Below the pieces are notes generated by a model, which searched no databases, was not told where the DNA came from, and worked only from the letters and a program-made list of their open reading frames with translations. Shown here one piece after another: positions 1 through 11,768 of a DNA stretch of 64,000 nt. Source of the DNA: Tetracentron sinense (taxonomy: Eukaryota > Streptophyta > Magnoliopsida > Trochodendrales > Trochodendraceae); contig CM026568.1 in NCBI GenBank assembly GCA_015143295.1, positions 14,948,607 to 15,012,606 of the forward strand. The letters run 5' to 3'. The stretch's first letter is position 1. Every line of letters begins with the position of its first letter. The translations under genes and the position numbers were made by a program.

Positions 1-118
1 CTTGTTAGTCTATACTTGGAATACGACTCTTCTCTTGGACCTAATGCAATGTTTTAATCATGGTATCAGAATCTAAGTGACCCTAGAGAACCTAACGCCT
101 AGGCTCTAATACCACTTC
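1..118 (-). mobile_element. 5' internal edge of a minus-strand Ty3/gypsy element
   Basis: Read on the minus strand, this is the untranslated leader that follows the primer-binding site of an LTR retrotransposon. It is AT-rich, has no ORF, and runs off the left edge, so the rest of the element lies outside the window. The orientation is fixed by the primer-binding site at 103-114 and the adjoining LTR end at 119. Assignment to Ty3/gypsy (chromovirus-like) is inferred from the LTR end and tRNA-iMet priming, not from coding sequence. Confidence 0.6.
103..114 (-). other. Primer-binding site, initiator tRNA-Met type
   Basis: The minus strand reads TGGTATTAGAGC, which matches the common plant PBS complementary to initiator tRNA-Met except for one C-to-T change. 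It lies four bases inside the LTR terminus at 119, the expected position. Confidence 0.75.
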
Positions 119-595
119 TGTCGTGCCCCAAAATCCCCCTAAGGAGTTAGGTGAGACTTTAGACGTGACTAAACATGATCTGGCAAACCATCCTGTAAAT
201 ATACAAGACACATACATAGTGGAGACGTAATACAAAATGGGAAATGTGAATCATAGAGCGGAAGCATAACTAGAATTTCTCCTTAAATATCTCAAGGACT
301 GTATTCCTAGTTTATATACAAGGTAGAACAAAATAAAGGTGGACATACCCACCCATCAAAATACAAAACAATAAAGACTCTCTCTCTCTCCCTGTCCCTC
401 AGTAGTCACCCGGATAGGGCCAACTATCTAGGTCTTGCCTCCACCTGAGGCTCTACTACATGTGGCTACTCCTCACCATATTCCTCCTCTAACTAAGGAC
501 TAGAAGCACAGATATCAAATAGTGTACCCACTCCCCACTCTCTTATCCTTGAGAGTGAGAGCATAGCCTACTTCATCCGATCTGGTTAGGTGTAC
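119..595 (-). repeat. LTR 'A', U5-side part (5' LTR, minus strand)
   Basis: The plus strand starts TGTCGTGCCCCAAAATCC, the inverted end of an LTR. The same architecture (terminal TG, CCCCAAAATCC, then a 'caaaccatcctgta' block and a 'caactatcta' block) recurs in the LTRs starting at 22250 and 30051. The LTR is broken near 595, where Tat gag-like sequence begins, and resumes near 11061 to end at 12178. A CT-rich run lies near 376-396. The exact right border is uncertain. Confidence 0.6.
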
Positions 596-619
596 CAACC
601 TCCAGTGACTGAGCCGGCA

Positions 620-1640
620 AAGGCAAAGGGGGTAAAGCAAGAGAAAGCAGTGGTGTCAAACCCAGAGAAAAAGGTAGCAGACTTAGCTGTTCTACTAAAA
701 ATTCTGAAAAAGGTAGAAGAGTTCAATATCACTTAGCAGTTGGGTAAAACGCCCGCACAGATCTCCATCTTGGGTCTTCTTATAACATCTGAGTATCATC
801 GAAAACAGCTGCTCCGGGTATTTAACAATGCTCACGTAACACCAAACATCACACCCAAGAAACTGGGGCACATGGTGAGGCAGGTACTTGAATCTAGAAT
901 CATCTCCTTCACAAAAGAGGAGATACCGGACAGTGACAGGGATCATACCTAGGCTCTTTACATTCCAGTTAAGTGCATGGACAGAACCCTATCTTCAGTG
1001 CTCATCAACAATGGTTCCGGCCTAAACGTCTGCACTCTATCAACACTGTAAAGTCTGGGTCTAGACCTCAGCCAAGTGAAGAAGAGACCAATGACCATCA
1101 GGGCATTCGAAAACTCCACCAGACAAAATTTGGGTGACATAGAACTAACCATCAGGGTCGGACCTGATCAATTTACTACAAACTTTCAAGTTGTGAATGT
1201 GCTAGCATCATTCACCTTGCTCCTAGAGAGGCCGTGGATCCACACGGCCAGAGCCATTCCCTCCTCTCTCCATTAAAGAATCAAATTCATCCAGGATGAT
1301 CACTTGGTCGTGATCCCATCAGAAGAGTTAGCGAGTTCCTTCGGGGACGTCCAGGAGCTAGGGCAGGGCACAGCCTTCATGACATACCAGTTTGAGCAAG
1401 TCAGTTCTATCACCTAAATAGAAGAGCAAAGCAAGCAAGCAGTGCCGCCATTTGTCAAGATGATGGCCAGAATGAACTATCAACCAGGGTCAGGCCTAGG
1501 AATCAGAAATCAGGGGATGAAAAAAAAGATACGTACCTCCTCGCTATACATCTCCATTCGGATTGGGGTACAAGCCCAAGTTTAAGGACTATCTCTCTAA
1601 GCTAACTAGAACAGCCAATCGGCGAAACCAAAACCCCGAC
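620..1640 (+). pseudogene. Tat gag C-terminus, aspartic protease and G-patch-like remnant
   Basis: Readable segments at 740-952 and 1076-1276 are joined by stops in the same general protein path. Around 1005-1035 the protease motif is LINNGSGLNVC, where the family normally has an Asp; the active-site Asp codon reads Asn. Around 1455-1500 the string MMARMNYQPGSGLG is the G-patch-like motif known after the protease in Tat elements. The 5' part of gag is missing. Non-functional. Confidence 0.65.
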
Positions 1641-2289
1641 CCCACATCTCCGTAACCTTCTCAGTAGGGACATTCAAACCCTACTCTGTTACCCCTTTGC
1701 ACCAGTTGCCAATATCTTAAACCCCCAGACCAGTGTTGAGTCTTCAGGGATTCCAAATTCGGAAATATTCAGCATGCCACAGATGTTCGAAGAGCTGACT
1801 GTCGAAGATGCCACAAAAATGGAAAATCTAGCAGGAGAGCAAGTCTGCACCCTCTCCAATAGTGCCGAGGCATCATCCAGTCACCGACCACTGATCCGTT
1901 GGAGGACCGAGGCTCTCACCTTTGAGGCCATTCAGGGCCGAGCAAGCAAGTTACAGGATAGGTTGGTTCAATCAAGCAATGACTGAAGCACCATACTTCT
2001 CCTCCTTCTATCTTCTCTTTTGCTCCTATTGCAAAATCCAAATGTCAGCCAATGTCGGCCCCTTTTTGTTAAGTCACATTTTGTAACAATAGTCATCTGT
2101 TTTTATAAATGAAAAATCTGATATTTTGACACAAACATGTTTTGCATAAAACATTTCATCTGGCTGATGACGAAATCACACAGACTCTTCCCCTGGAAGG
2201 CCTAGTGTCCTGAAGCCACTAAACATGACAAAAGCATGTTAAACTAAACTTAATGATTTGCCAGGAAATCTCCTGTACTAAGGCTACCC
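1641..2289 (+). other. Linker between protease and RT of the Tat element
   Basis: A 70-codon open stretch at 1774-1986 (MPQMFEELTVEDATKMEN...) looks like the spacer ORF that follows the G-patch region in Tat elements. It ends before an AT-rich noncoding stretch (about 2000-2290). In Ogre-type elements an intron lies between protease and RT; this stretch could be its remnant, but I see no clear splice pair. Confidence 0.4.
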
Positions 2290-3340
2290 CTGAAACCCTT
2301 CTCTAACTTTTAGAAGTTGAGTATGACTCAGAACAGGAAGAGGAACCGCCTCAACAAATCTTGGACCTGCTAGAGCACAGTGAAGGAATCCTACAGGCTA
2401 ACATCGAAAACACTGAGACCATAAACCTCGATTCTGAAGACAACCCCCAGCTTGTCAAGATCGGCACAACCATGAGCCCGCAGTAAAGAACATATATAAT
2501 CAGCTTCCTGAAAAGCTACAGTGACGTCTTTGCCTGCTCATATGTAGACATGCCCGGCCTAGACCCAGCATTGGTGGTACACAGACTGTCCCTGAACCCT
2601 GAAGTCAGACCAATTAAGTAGAAACTGAGACGGATGAGGCCCGAATGATCGTAGAAGGTCAAAGAAGAGGTAAAGAAGCAGATCAAAGCAGGCTTCCTAG
2701 CAGTAGCGACCTACCCTGAATGGTTAGCCAACATCATACTGGTACCGAAGAAGGATGGCAAGGTCTGAATGTGCATCGCTTACTGGAATTTAAACAAGGC
2801 AAGCCCTAAAGACAACTTCCATCTCCCACATATCGACATCCTGATCGATAATAAAGCGGGACATGAGACACTTTCATTCATGGATAGTTTCTCCGGATAC
2901 AACCAAATTAGAATGGCAGAAGAAAACATAGAGAAGACCTCCTTCATTACACCTTAGGACACGTTCTGCAACAAAGTAATGCCTTTCGGACCCAAGAATA
3001 CAAAGGCAACCTATCAGAGAGCCATGACAGCATTGTTCCACGACATGATCCACAAGTCAGCTGAAATCTATGTGAATGACATGATCGTCAAATCACCAAT
3101 TATCAGGAAGTACCCTGAAGACTTGAAAAGATTGTATAATAAACTCAGAGAATTTGGCCTGTGACTGAATCCAGTCCAATGTGTCTTTGGAACCTCATCA
3201 GGAAAGCTCATTGGCTTCATAGTCAGCAAAAGAGGCATTGAGATCGATCCAGTTAAAGCCAAAGCTATCATTCAAATGCCGACTCCCCAAATTGAAAAGG
3301 AAATCCACGGGTTCCTGGGCAGAATTTAGTACATCAGTAG
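2290..3340 (+). pseudogene. Tat reverse transcriptase remnant
   Basis: The pol start is recognisable from the YSDVFA-like and DMPGLDP motifs near 2519-2570. RT follows: NIILVPKKDGK (about 2730-2762), PLPHID-like block, FMDSFSGYNQIRMA (about 2878-2917), VMPFGPKNTKATYQR, and the catalytic box at 3069-3080. That box reads YVND instead of YVDD, so the enzyme is dead even apart from in-frame stops at about 2766, 2956, 3162 and 3327. Confidence 0.8.
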
Positions 3341-3599
3341 ATTCATCTCTCAGCTCACTCCGACATACGAACCAATCTTCAAGCTTCTCCAGAAGAATGT
3401 ACCTACAGTCTGGATAGATGAATACCAAGAAATCTTTGATAGAATAAACCAGTATCTCCTCCAATACTCGTGCTTCGTACACCGGGTGGTCACTGCTACT
3501 ATACATTTCAGTACAAGAAACCTCTATAGGGTGCATCATTGAACAACATGATGAGTCAGGCAGAACAGAATAAGTCATCTACTACATCAGTAAGCGTCT

Positions 3600-4410
3600 G
3601 TTAGAATATGAAGAAAGGTACAGCCCGCTCAAGAAAACTTTTCTGGCACTGGCCTGGTCTACTCAGTGTCTACGGCATTATCTGCTTTCCTATCTAGAAA
3701 TCCTGATCTCCCGGATGGACCCACTCAAGTACTTACTGGAAAAGTCAGCCACCACTGGGAGGACAGCCCGATAGCTCATGATGTCTGAATTCGACATCAC
3801 GTACATGACTCAGAAGTAAATCAAGGGGGGCAGGAGATTACAGATCAGCTGGCCCACAGTCCGGCGCAAGACTATGTTTCAATACATGATCAGTTTCCAG
3901 ATGAAGCCATCCTGTATACAGAGTTTGAAGAGCAGCAATACCTCAGTTGGGAGCTATACTTCGACGGAGCCGTTAACAGTCATGAACATGAGCAGGAGCA
4001 GTCCAAATCTCACCCAAGGGAGCACACCTCCCCATCTCACTCAAGCTATGATTCAAATGTTCAAATAACGAAGCAAATTATGAGGCGTGCATAGCCGGTC
4101 TGAAAGAAGCCCTGGGCATTGAGATTGAAGAGGTAGACGTCTACGATGACTCATCTTTGGTAATCTGCCAGCAAATGAATCTTGGGTCATCCAAGAAGCA
4201 AGGCTAGTCCCGTACTTGGCCAAACTTAACATGTTGATTACTCAGTTCAAGAAAATCACCTTCAGTTACAAGACCAGGAACCACAACAGATTCGTCGACG
4301 CACTGGCCACTCTCACCTCAATAGTACAGATCCCCAGGGGAGTCATTCTCTGGCCAATCGAGATTCAACAGCAGGTTAGCCTGCCTACTGCCTTGAGATC
4401 GAAGAGGTAA
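3600..4410 (+). pseudogene. Tat RNase H region, two RNase-H-like segments
   Basis: The first RNase H is seen around 3605-3850 (RYSPLEKTFLALAWSTQ, then LRHYLLSY). A second RNase-H-like segment, the 'archaeal-type' duplicate described for the Tat lineage, is seen around 4075-4330 (YEACIAGLKEAL, then NRFVDALATL near 4290). Several stops and frame changes interrupt both. Confidence 0.65.
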
Positions 4411-4599
4411 TCGACAACAAGCCTTGGTATACAGACATCAAGCAATATCTCAAGGACGGGAACTTCCTACTCGTTGCCACCAAAACAGACCGTCGAATAA
4501 TCCGATGACTGGTCATTCAGTTTATCCTATCAGGGAGAATCTTGTACAAGAGATCGCCAAATTTGATCTGGCTCAGATGCCTCGACACTCGTGAAGCTG

Positions 4600-5680
4600 C
4601 ACAAGTAGTTGAGGAAGTTCAAGGAGGAACTTGCGGCCCACACATGAACAGGTTAATCCTCTCTAAGAAGATACTCAAACTGAGCTACTACTGGTCCACA
4701 ATAGAGTCTAACTGTTCCTAATATGTCCAGAAGTGCCACCAATGCCAAATCTATGCCAACAGGATCAATGCACTGCCAACCAGGCAGCATAATCTTATTG
4801 CTCCATAGCCATTCTTAGCTTAGGGCATCGACGTCATCGAACCCATAGCATCAAAAGCATCTAACGGACATTGATTCATTTTAGTTGTAATCAATTATTT
4901 TACAAAATGGGTCGAGGCAGCCTCTTATGTCAACATCACAGCCTCAGTGGTTCAGCGTTTTCTGAAAAATGGCATCATCTGCCGATACAAGGTCCTGCTT
5001 GAGATTGTAACAGACAATGCTCTCAACTTCTGCAACAAGGAGATGATAGATCTCTACCAGAAATTCAAGATACAGCATCACAACTCCACGCCATACAGGC
5101 CACAAACCAATGGTACAGTTGAAGCCGCCAACAAAAACATGAAGAAAATCATAGAGAAGATGACAAGCAACCACTCTTCCTGACATGAGATGCTCTCATA
5201 TGCACTCATGGCCTACAGAATGTCCATCTGAACTTTAACTAGGGCAGCACCATTCTCCCTGACTTATGGTATGGAAGCAGTCCTCCCTATTGAAGTAAAA
5301 ATTTCATCACTCCGGGTGTTAATGGAAGCAGAAATCTCAGAGGCAGAATAGGTACAGACCCGGTATGAGCAGCTGAATTTGATTGAAGAGTGGTGACTGA
5401 AAGCCATCAACCATTCTCAGGCCTATCAAAGGCGCATGGTTAGGGCATTCAGCTAAAGGTCAAGGCACGAAACATTGAAGTCGGCGACCTGGTTCTCTGA
5501 AAAATGTTGCCAAATCACCCTAACCCGAGGGGCAAGTTCACTCCCAATTATGAAGGCCCATACATCGTCCGAGACAAATTCACCGGTGGCGCCCTCGACT
5601 CGGACGTATAGATGATGAAGGCCTCCCAGAGCCCGTCAACATGAAAAAGTCAAACGATACTACGCTTAGGGTCTAGATCT
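4600..5680 (+). pseudogene. Tat integrase remnant
   Basis: The HHCC zinc-binding part shows CHQCQIYAN near 4736-4760. The core shows FTKWVEAASY (about 4900), the second catalytic Asp block VTDNALNFCNKE (about 5010-5040) and YRPQTNGTVEAANKN (about 5093-5135), where the Glu is kept. The C-terminus has YEGPYIV-like and KRYYA motifs (about 5550-5670), as in Tat elements. Stops at 5181, 5229, 5349 and later inactivate it. Confidence 0.8.
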
Positions 5681-5689
5681 GATAGGCGT

Positions 5690-8381
5690 TTTTCACTCGT
5701 AGATTCTCTAAGAATTGACAGGAGATCATCTTTAGCACTCTTTATCCCCAGCAATGTAAACCATTTTCAAATTAATAAAATCCACTAGTTATCCCCCTTG
5801 AGCCTAACAACCCTCCTTTCATATAACCTTTTTAAAGACACCCTCCTTACCCTCTACAGCATTTGTCTGAACTATGTCATGACCTGATCCTGCAAAGGGT
5901 ATGTAGGCAACCTAACAAATCAGGTGCGATCACTAAAGGGATCAAGATATTTGCAGAATCATCTCCCAAGCAGAATTTAGGCATCCTCTAAACCATCCCT
6001 AGTGGAGTCAAAGTCTCTAAAAAGTCTCCCCGCAAAGTCCCAAACAGAGCAAAAACCCTCTCGACTTCCCCAGCCAAATCAACTCTCAAGGGTATAAAAT
6101 TTTCATCTCAAAATAGAAGTTGAAACATTCTCAAAGTCAGAGACTCGCCACGGAGACGACCTCTCCGGACTCTTTCTCCAACAGATCTTTCGGGGACAAC
6201 TTCTCTTGAAAACACTCCCCAAACAGAGACAAGCTCTCTCGAAACTCTCCCCCAACAGAAACAACCTCTCTCGAAACTCTCCCCCAACAGAGACAACCTC
6301 TCTCAAATTCTTCAGTGGAGTAAAAAAAAACTCCACTGGAAATCTATAAGTACAAATCCCCAGGAGAGTACAAGTCTACCATGACAAGAGAATTCCCCAA
6401 CAGAATACAGATCAACTGCAAAATGGAGAAATCTCAGGGTATCCCAAACTTTGGTCCCTCAGGCTATATTTCGTCCTACTCTAAGTCCTCCTAGATCCCC
6501 TAGAAACTACGAGTACAAGTGTGGTATCGCATCTACGTCCTCAGCAGAACACAATCATCAACAGGACGCTATTCAGGGCAATCAAATGAGAAGATATGTT
6601 TTTCCCAACAAATCATGGGCATGAGTGAAAACCAGAAACGACCTCATTGCACAAAAATTACGTGACCCCAGACCTATTCTTACGACTAGGGGCAAAAAAT
6701 GGACAAAAATCAACCAGCTTCGCAGACATGAGGAAAATCGACAACGACCTCATTGCGCAAAAATCATGCAAACCTCATTGATTTGGTCATTCCAAGGGTA
6801 AAAATGGAGAAAAGCTGAAGAGCAGTTTGGCAACAAAAATCCAGCAGCAAACAGCCTCACTGGATTCCCAACAATCCCTTGTAGATCACCAGCAGATGGC
6901 ATTGAGAAACAGATTCCCCGATAGTAATCTCCAACAGCGTTCCACTCTCCAACAATCCCCCATGGAAACAACTCCCCAGCAGAATTCAACACCCCAACAG
7001 ACAGTTGACAACCTCCAGTAGAGTGTCACTCCCCAACAGATCCCCACCAATGGTCTACAACAATGTCGCAATCCTCAGCGGATCCCCAGTAGAAGCCTCC
7101 AATTGATCTCTACAAACACTCTCCTTAGCAAGAGTTTAAAAGCTTCCTGTTGTCCTTCAGCAAGCTTCTCCCCAGCCAGATTCCAATCTCCAGCAGCGGT
7201 AAGACAAATAGGTCTACCCTAAGCATCCCCAGCAGTGACAAAACCTCTTCTGGGTTATACTCCACTCTCTGAGAGTAAAAGACAGATTACAAATTCTCCT
7301 AAGCCCTGAAAAAGGCAATTTTCTGGCAAATATAGAAGCTAGCTAAGCATTCTTTCTGTTAAAATCAAAAAATTTTGTAAAACTCCGACAATTTTCTAAA
7401 AAAAATTTTCAAAACAGAGCTTCTGGTATTGAGACCTGGTTATACCAACCTGCATCAAGCAGCCCCGCCAAGCAAAGCAGAAGAATCCGATAGCACGCAT
7501 CCCAATGAGTCACAATCAACAGAGTCATAAGAAAGCATCCTCACCTTTACACCCTGCATGACATTATCAAAATCTAGCACACCTGGGTCATTTCAAAATC
7601 AATCCAGCTAGTACCTCTTGGACATACCGCACCCTTTTGACACCCTGTGTGTCTTTGACATCCTGCGTATCCCTTGGCCATCTCGTTATACCGCGATACT
7701 TTCTGCATGTCCTATTTTGACACCCCCATATATCTCCGATGTTCCAGGTATACCATTGACATAACACACCTTGTCAACATGCCGACACCTCGCATGTCCC
7801 TTGACATCCTACGTATCCTTGACAATCTCGTCATACAGCAATACCACCTACATGTTCCCTTCGACACCCTATGTGTCTCCGACATCCTAGGTGAGCATCG
7901 ACATAACCCACTTTGTCGGCACCTTGCATGTCTTCGATATCTCAGGTGAGCATCGACATAACATACTTTGTCAGCACCTCGCATGTCCTCCTTCGATACC
8001 CCGTGTGTCTCTGACATCCTAGGTGAGCATCGACATAACACACTTTATCGACACCTCACATGTCCTCCTTCCGACACTCCACGTGTCCTTCGTTTGTTTT
8101 AGCTAAGCACCTTCAAGTAATGTCTTAGCAACAAATCCTGGCTAGTGCTTTCGGTATATGTCATCCTTTATAGCATCTATCAATCCCCAGCATAAGTAGC
8201 ACGAACTACTCTTCATTCCCCAAAGAGCATCTTTGACTATTTCAATTCTCCCCAAAATCGCATCACTCATTACACCACTTGCACAACATGCATGCATATC
8301 ATCATCCCTTAAAACTCAATCCTGGTGTAAAAATAGGATGATTTCAGTCTTTGCCGTTGAATTGCCAATCTGGCACTCTAC
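5690..8381 (+). repeat. Repeat-rich 3' noncoding tail of the Tat element
   Basis: No coding potential. From about 6000 to 7300 a short motif close to CTCCCCAACAGA recurs irregularly, with several good copies at 6180-6310 and 6870-7090. Long 3' noncoding regions with satellite-like repeats are known in Tat/Ogre/Retand elements. Open frames here are by-products of the repeats. Confidence 0.6.
7600..8095 (+). repeat. Imperfect tandem repeats in the Tat 3' tail
   Basis: A unit built from 'GACATCCTAGGTGAGCATCG', 'ACATAACACACTTTGTC' and 'CACCTCGCATGTCC' recurs about four times between 7750 and 8080, with shorter degenerate pieces to 7600. The spacing is uneven, with deleted sub-blocks. Confidence 0.7.
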
Positions 8382-8397
8382 GGCAAAGAGGGACAGC
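8382..8397 (+). other. Polypurine tract of the Tat element
   Basis: GGCAAAGAGGGACAGC lies directly before the inferred LTR start. It is purine-rich and in the position expected for plus-strand priming. One pyrimidine lies in the core, so it is either decayed or a suboptimal tract. Confidence 0.5.
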
Positions 8398-8868
8398 TAT
8401 AAGCACCCAAATTTTACACCCTACCTTAATCATGGTTAATACCTTTTAGCCATGGTTATCCCAGCTGAGCCCTAGTCAAGCCTTAAACCCTAGGTAAATC
8501 CTGGTCAAACCCTAGGCCTAACCCTAGAGCATACCCTAGTCCCAGGTAAAACCTTAGACAAACCCTAAGTAAACCATGGTCAAACTCTAGGTAAACCCTG
8601 GTCAAACCCTAGGCCTAACCCTAGTCTAACCCTAGGTGAACCCTGGTTCAGTCCCAGGGTCCAAAAATCCTAAAATCAAGCCCAGAACCTTCTGTGGGCC
8701 CAAACATGGGCCCATAAGTCTTTAGAGCCCAGTGTAGTGGGTCCCACCTGTTTTTTTTGAAAATTTAAATAATGGCGGTAATAACTTTACCGCAATTACC
8801 AAACATAGCAATGCTACAGTGTTTTTAGGCCAATCGTGTGAGGGTTGGGCCCTGTTTAGCAAATATCA

Positions 8869-8901
8869 GGTAATGGCGGTAGATGATCTACCGCCATTAC
8901 C
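8869..8901 (+). repeat. Perfect hairpin upstream of the Tat LTR TATA box
   Basis: GGTAATGGCGGTAGAT and its exact complement are separated by a single G, giving 16-bp arms about 110 bp upstream of the TATA box. A degenerate relative with the same TAATGGCGGTA core lies at 8770-8800. Two further hairpins lie near 9728-9760 and 9930-9950 in the apparently duplicated second half of the U3. Confidence 0.85.
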
Positions 8902-9010
8902 CAGTTTTTGCAAATACGTGTGCTAGCACCCCCTAGACGACTATGCTCCACCCCCCTTGGGGTTCTCAACTCCTTTGATATCCCCAAAATACCCAGGGTC
9001 CCCTCTAGTC

Positions 9011-9018
9011 TATATAAA
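9011..9018 (+). promoter_or_regulatory. TATA box of the Tat 3' LTR
   Basis: TATATAAA preceded by CTAGTC and followed within about 30 bp by a pyrimidine-rich stretch. It sits about 610 bp into the LTR, a plausible U3 length. Confidence 0.5.
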
Positions 9019-11715
9019 CTCCTCCATTCCAGCATTCATCTTCACTCTAGAAAACCTCAAGCAAAAACTTTGTGGAAGTTCAGCTAGGCCAAACCCAACC
9101 TCCCCCTTTCATTCTTAAGCCACTGGGCAGAGCTTCAGTGCTCTAGTAAGTTGCTCTAGGCCACCCTCTGCCCTTGCACCACCCTGCACCACCATTATGC
9201 ACTACCTTTACCAAACCAAAGGAGTCAAGCTCAGGTAGGGTCCCCCTACCCCATTTATTTTCTATTTATAAACCATGTAAACCCCCTGGTCCTACTCTAG
9301 GGGGTCCTTCATTTCTAGTTTCCTTTATTGTAAGATGTTTAGCCAAGGATAGGGCCCCCTGCCTTTTCCATAGGCATGGGGTGACCCCTTGAGGTTTTAA
9401 ATCAAGCATCAAAGCCCCCCTCCTACTCATAGCCTCCCTTAGCTTTCCGAGGGTCCCTCAAGCCATGAGGGATCCCCTGGAATGCACTGGTGCAGCCCCC
9501 CTAGTGGGAAAATCTCATTTCTGAAAAAATCCAGGAATAGCAGTAGAATAATTACCATCATTCCTAGCCTTCTACCTTGCAGCATCTGTAACACCCTCTT
9601 AAGTGAGCCCTGGTGTAATCCAGGACCATGTCTTGATCCCTCAGCCTCTCCTCTACCTAGCTTGATCCTTCCAAGCCCAACCCATGCGGCCTAACCTTGG
9701 TTAATTGGCCTTAACTCAAAACTATCCAAAATGACAGTAGAGTTTCTACTATCATTTTGAGTTACCAACTGCAGTGAGTTTGGGCCCACTTTAGGCCCAC
9801 TCCAAACCTTCCCCTAGGCCCACTAAAGGCCCAAAAGCACTCTATAAACTTCCCTCTTCAACCCTGTGAGTTCAATACTCTCTGGGTTCATCCCTTAACT
9901 CAACCACAGTCATGCAAACCATGGTTGGAAATACCTAATAATGGTGGTATTCCATTTACCCTCATTATTTGTTTTCTGCACTTTGGGCTTTTGCACAAGG
10001 CCCAGCCCAAGTAGGAAGCCACTCTAAGCCCTGCCATACTCTCTAGGCCCACGCTGACCTGCTTGAACCATTAACCAGGGTTAACCTAACCCCGGTTAAA
10101 TTTTAACCAAGGTTAAGCAAACCTTAACCCTTGAAAAAATATTTAAAAATGCTACAAAATTCTAAAATATTCTTAAATGCCCATAATGTTTCTTTTTTGG
10201 CCTATTTACCATGGTTAGCAGCCCTAACCATGGTTAAAACCCATTTAACTTCGGTTAACAACCCTAACCTCGGTTAAATCCGATTTTGGCCTACTGGGCC
10301 AAAATCCTTAGCCTACCGAACTCACCCTTGGCCTACTAGGCCCAATCTCAGCCTGCCGGGCTTATCCTTGTTACCCTCAACTGTGGTTAGCAACCCTAAC
10401 CATGGTTTATTTGACCTTAACCTCGGTTAGCAACCCTAACCTTGATAATTTCTGATTTTGCCTTATCGGGCCTAAATCAAGTCAACCGGACTTACCCCTT
10501 GGCCTACCGGACCTATTTCTAGTCTATCGGACTAATCCTTAGTCTACTGAACTAACCCTAATCCTACCGGGCTTGAACCATGCACTTGACCAAACCCGGT
10601 GAATTGAACCATATTCTACCGGACTAGTCCATTAGCCACCCTTGGTGCACACACACACACCATAGCCTTGGCACGAGTCCATGTGCCAAAACTACGCTCG
10701 GTCTTATCTCACTTTGTGAGTACATAAGTAACCCAACTCAGGTTCGACCCTAGTTTAACTTTTTTTTCTTGGCTTAGCATTATCTTAAACACTTAGGCAT
10801 TTGAACAAAACTTGATTAAAATTGGCTTACACCTGGGAAATAGGGAACTATTGCAAAATGGAAGCCTCAGGGTGCCTAATACGTTCCTCGGACTTAACTG
10901 AACCTCTTACCTAGACCCCTACCGTAGACTAAGACCTTATCCACGACTTGGAGACTTATCCCTTCTGAATTAATAGGTGGCAACTCTCAACACATCTTCC
11001 TTTGTGGCCCGGAGTAAAATCCCATGCTCACACGTGTTTCGTGAAATCAAGTGTCTTGTATTAGTTTGTTTTCATATCCTTATACTTAGAAAATTTGGTT
11101 CATGCATGTATGCTTGTGCATAGTAGATTGTGAACATCATCATGTCATGGAGATGCTTAAAGTAATAACATATGGCATTCAAGAATTTCTATAAAAATGG
11201 AAGATCTTAAAGAGAACATATGTAGGCATTATAACACTTTGACAAATTGTGAAAAACCTTAAATCATACTTTTATAGTCATAGGCCTCAATTTCATACAT
11301 GCATTCCATAATTCATAGTTTCTTAGTCTAATACATTCACATCATACTAATTAATCCACAAATTTCAAGTAACATGGTTGATTCTAAGAATAGGAACATT
11401 TATGCCCAAATATAAAATACATGCTATGACAACCTAGGTTTTTGGATCTAGGTTATCACTAGAAGGATGTACTTACTTCTTAAAGATCAATCCTAACTTG
11501 AAGGAACCCTTGAGTGAGAAATCCAAGCTTGATGCAGAAATCCAACTTTGAGGAGGAAGATCCTTGCTTGAAAAGATGATCCAAACCTTGGAAGCCAAGA
11601 TTTGAGCTCCACTTGATCTCCAACCAAAACCCCTCTTTGGAAACCCCCTCTTCTCTCTTTTTCTCCCAAAATCTCTCTTAGGTTTAGTCTAACCCCAAAA
11701 GTCTCGAAATCCCTT

Positions 11716-11725
11716 CTATTTATAG
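11716..11725 (-). promoter_or_regulatory. TATA box of LTR 'A'
   Basis: The minus strand reads CTATAAATAG. An identical decamer occurs at the equivalent place in the LTR at 30051-32435, which supports a real core promoter. Confidence 0.6.
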
Positions 11726-11768
11726 CCCAATGGGTTAAAACCTCAATTTCCATAGCTCTACGCACGAC

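Larger units (their letters stand above)
600..11060 (+). mobile_element. Decayed Ty3/gypsy Tat-type retrotransposon
   Basis: A 5'-truncated element in order: end of gag, protease plus G-patch-like motif, RT, RNase H, a second RNase-H-like segment, integrase, long repeat-rich 3' noncoding region, polypurine tract, 3' LTR. The order, the G-patch motif after protease, the KRYYA-type end of integrase and the long 3' tail are typical of the plant Tat/Ogre/Retand group. No 5' LTR is visible. Frames are broken by many stops, mostly C-to-T or G-to-A changes. It sits inside LTR 'A'. Confidence 0.75.
8398..11060 (+). repeat. 3' LTR of the Tat element
   Basis: The start TATAAGCACCCAAATTTTAC resembles the beginning of Tat LTRs with the terminal TG mutated to TA. 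It contains a TATA box at 9011-9018, a second TATA-like site near 9841, and a 3' part with GGTGGCAACTCTC (about 10976) and 'cccggagtaaaatccc', typical of Tat LTR ends. Blocks of CCCTAGGTAAACCCTGG-like repeats (8460-8660) and GGTTAACCCTAACC-like repeats (10060-10470) fill much of it. The right border near 11060 is approximate. ORFs at 9174-9694 are chance. Confidence 0.6.

Noticed and set aside
61..70. Plus-strand TGGTATCAGA as a primer-binding site
   Set aside because: No LTR end precedes it, and the true PBS for the adjacent LTR is on the minus strand at 103-114. It lies in that element's leader.
3198..3578. 126-codon minus-strand ORF
   Set aside because: It is antisense to the RT/RNase H remnant of the Tat element and shows no family pattern.
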